The notes under the pieces: generated by a model | The model's input: the letters and a program-made list of their open reading frames with translations, nothing else | Told to the model about the DNA's origin: nothing | Databases searched by the model: none | Assembly: GCA_030691435.1 (NCBI GenBank) | Contig: JAUYEK010000370.1 | Span: forward strand, 1 to 7,597 | Origin: Sulfuricella sp. | GTDB taxonomy: Bacteria > Pseudomonadota > Gammaproteobacteria > Burkholderiales > Sulfuricellaceae | Direction of reading: 5' to 3' | Length of the DNA: 7,597 nucleotides | Part shown: positions 6,268 through 7,597 of the stretch, one piece after another | Layout: each line of letters opens with the position of its first letter | Position numbering within the stretch: position 1 is the first letter of the stretch | Program-made: the position numbers and the translations under genes

Positions 6268-6324
6268 GTAGGAGCGGGCTTGCCCGCGATCAGCGGCATC
6301 AATCGCGGGCAAGCCCGCTCCTAC
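6268..6324. repeat. REPIN-like pair of inverted REP sequences
   Basis: Two perfect 23-base arms (6268-6290 and 6302-6324, beginning GTAGGAGCGGGCTTGCCCGC) face each other across an 11-base loop. Each arm is itself a small palindrome, GCGGGC-TT-GCCCGC. This double structure and the GTAGGAGCGGGC end are like the REP/REPIN elements of Pseudomonas and some other proteobacteria, which are spread by a RAYT (REP-associated Y1) transposase encoded elsewhere. Here it sits between two co-directional genes and could stop or attenuate transcription from ygfZ, though no T run follows. Confidence 0.93.
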
Positions 6325-6376
6325 CAAACCCTCCGAATCTCGTTAACAGCTTGTTAGCCATACCCAGAGGTTCCCA

Positions 6377-7597
6377 ATGAAAATTTCCTTCCTCGGCGCC
6401 GCCCAGCAGGTCACCGGCTCCTGCTACCTGATCGAAACCGGGGAGGTCAAATTCCTGGTGGATTGCGGCATGTTCCAGGGTGGCCGCGAGGCCGACAAGC
6501 TTAATGCGCAACCCTTCAAGTTCCTTCCCCGGGATATCGCTTTCGTCTTGCTGACTCACGCCCACATCGACCACAGCGGCCTGCTGCCCAAGCTGGTTGC
6601 TGCTGGTTTTGACAGTCCGATTTACACCACGACCGCCACCGCCGACCTGCTGGGAGTCATGCTGCCGGATTCCGCCCACATTCAGGAAATCGAAGCCAGC
6701 AGGGAAAACCGCCGGGGAGAGGAAAAACCCAGGAAGAAGCGCAAGCTCAGTGCGGAAGCCACTCCGCTGTATACCATGGCCGAAGCGGAAATCTGCCTGG
6801 GCAGGCTGGCGCCGGTTTCCTACGATACGCAGATATCCCCGCACCCGTCAGTACACTGCCGCTTCAGGGATGCCGGCCATATTCTTGGATCGGCCATTAT
6901 CGAAGTCTGGGTCAAGGATAGAGACAAGCAGACCAAGCTGGTTTTCTCGGGCGACCTGGGGCAACCCGGTCGGCCTATCCTGCGCGACCCCTCCATCATC
7001 GAAGAAGCCGATATCCTGTTCGTCGAATCCACCTACGGCGACCGGTTACACAAAGACCTGCCATCGACCATCGATGAACTCGCACATGCCATCAATGACA
7101 CGCTATACCGGAAAAAAGGCAATGTCATCATTCCTGCCTTCGCCGTGGGCCGCACGCAGGAAATCATCTATTTTCTTCATGAACTCACACGCCAGGGGCG
7201 ATTCAAGAATCTGACCGTCTATGTGGATTCGCCGATGGCGACCAAAGCCACGGATATCACCATGCGGCACATGGAAATGTTCGACGAGGAGGCGAGGAAA
7301 CTCACCGCCTGGCAGGCAAAAAATCACCTTCCGCTAAAGCTCACTTTTACCGGCAGCGCGGAAGAATCCATTGCGCTGAACGACATCCATTCCGGTGCGA
7401 TCATTATTTCCGCAAGCGGCATGTGCGATGCCGGACGCATCAAGTTTCACCTGATAAATAACTTGGGGAAAAGGCAGAACACCATCCTGATCACCGGATT
7501 CCAGGCCCAGGGCACGCTAGGCAGACGGCTGGTGGATGGCGCAAAAACGGCGCGGATTTACGGCAAGGACATTCCCGTGCGCGCGGAAATTTACACT
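6377..7597 (+). CDS. Beta-CASP metallo-beta-lactamase-fold ribonuclease (partial, C-terminus outside window)
   Basis: 407 codons are open to the window edge with no stop; relatives of the CPSF/TTHA0252 type are about 430-470 residues, so roughly 50-60 are missing. Seen: N-terminus KISFLGAAQQVTGSCYL, the zinc motif HAHIDH (61-66), GHILGS with His168, FSGDLG with Asp193, ESTYGDR with Glu217 (beta-CASP motif A), IPAFAVGRTQE (251-261), ASGMCDAGR (346-354) and GFQAQGTLGRRL (374-385). The last two metal-binding histidines of the family (FSAH and the final VHG region) would come just after the window. Role: predicted cytoplasmic Zn-dependent RNA endo/exonuclease; the substrate is unknown. A lysine/arginine-rich stretch lies at 111-123 (RRGEEKPRKKRK). 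The ATG at 6377 has AGAGG seven bases upstream. The call does not depend on the missing end, but integrity of the gene cannot be judged. Confidence 0.93.
   Translation, partial: MKISFLGAAQQVTGSCYLIETGEVKFLVDCGMFQGGREADKLNAQPFKFLPRDIAFVLLTHAHIDHSGLLPKLVAAGFDSPIYTTTATADLLGVMLPDSAHIQEIEASRENRRGEEKPRKKRKLSAEATPLYTMAEAEICLGRLAPVSYDTQISPHPSVHCRFRDAGHILGSAIIEVWVKDRDKQTKLVFSGDLGQPGRPILRDPSIIEEADILFVESTYGDRLHKDLPSTIDELAHAINDTLYRKKGNVIIPAFAVGRTQEIIYFLHELTRQGRFKNLTVYVDSPMATKATDITMRHMEMFDEEARKLTAWQAKNHLPLKLTFTGSAEESIALNDIHSGAIIISASGMCDAGRIKFHLINNLGKRQNTILITGFQAQGTLGRRLVDGAKTARIYGKDIPVRAEIYT

Noticed and set aside
6344..6356. Small palindrome TAACA-GCT-TGTTA before the nuclease gene, possibly an operator
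   Set aside because: Five-base arms are common by chance and no -10 element lies at the right distance, so no promoter or operator can be supported.
1..7597. CRISPR arrays, tRNA/rRNA genes, transposases, phage genes or a new defence system
   Set aside because: No regularly spaced direct repeats of suitable length, no tRNA-like or rRNA-like stretch and no such protein motifs were seen; all long genes are conserved housekeeping families.

Overview
This window reads as a chromosomal housekeeping segment of a proteobacterium, most likely a betaproteobacterium (Nitrosomonadales-like). That placement rests on protein resemblance, gene order and fairly high GC, and no search was run. The order sigma-E operon / nadB / ygfX / ygfZ is also known from gammaproteobacteria (for example the algU-mucABC and nadB region of Pseudomonas), so the class assignment is an inference.

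Left part, minus strand (1-2584): a four-gene envelope-stress operon read right to left, rpoE - rseA - rseB - rseC, with rseC cut by the window edge. RpoE is the ECF sigma factor, RseA the membrane anti-sigma factor, RseB the periplasmic sensor that protects RseA, and RseC a Cys-rich membrane protein. rpoE and rseA are almost fused (2 bases apart) and rseB/rseC are 9 bases apart. Between rseA and rseB, however, lies a 162-bp segment bounded by 23-bp inverted repeats (22 of 23 paired). Its inner arm falls on the first codons of rseB.

Middle (2585-4720): a 389-bp divergent intergenic region with two unrelated hairpin-forming repeats and candidate promoters in both directions. It is followed by nadB (L-aspartate oxidase, first step of NAD synthesis) on the plus strand. 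nadB converges on ygfX across a 135-bp inverted-repeat element built from the unit CACGGAT, repeated three times at 10-bp spacing on one side and inverted on the other. T runs flank it on both strands, so it may act as a two-way terminator.

Right part (4721-7597): ygfX (small two-helix membrane protein, minus) and ygfZ (folate-binding Fe-S cluster repair protein, plus) are divergent. A perfect 23-bp inverted REP pair (REPIN-like) follows ygfZ. The window then ends inside a plus-strand beta-CASP metallo-beta-lactamase-fold ribonuclease gene, which lacks roughly its last 50-60 codons.

I see no phage, transposase, CRISPR, tRNA, rRNA or evident new defence system. The unexplained structure is in the non-coding DNA: the inverted repeat around the rseB start, the structured rpoE leader, the 10-bp-phased CACGGAT element and the REPIN.
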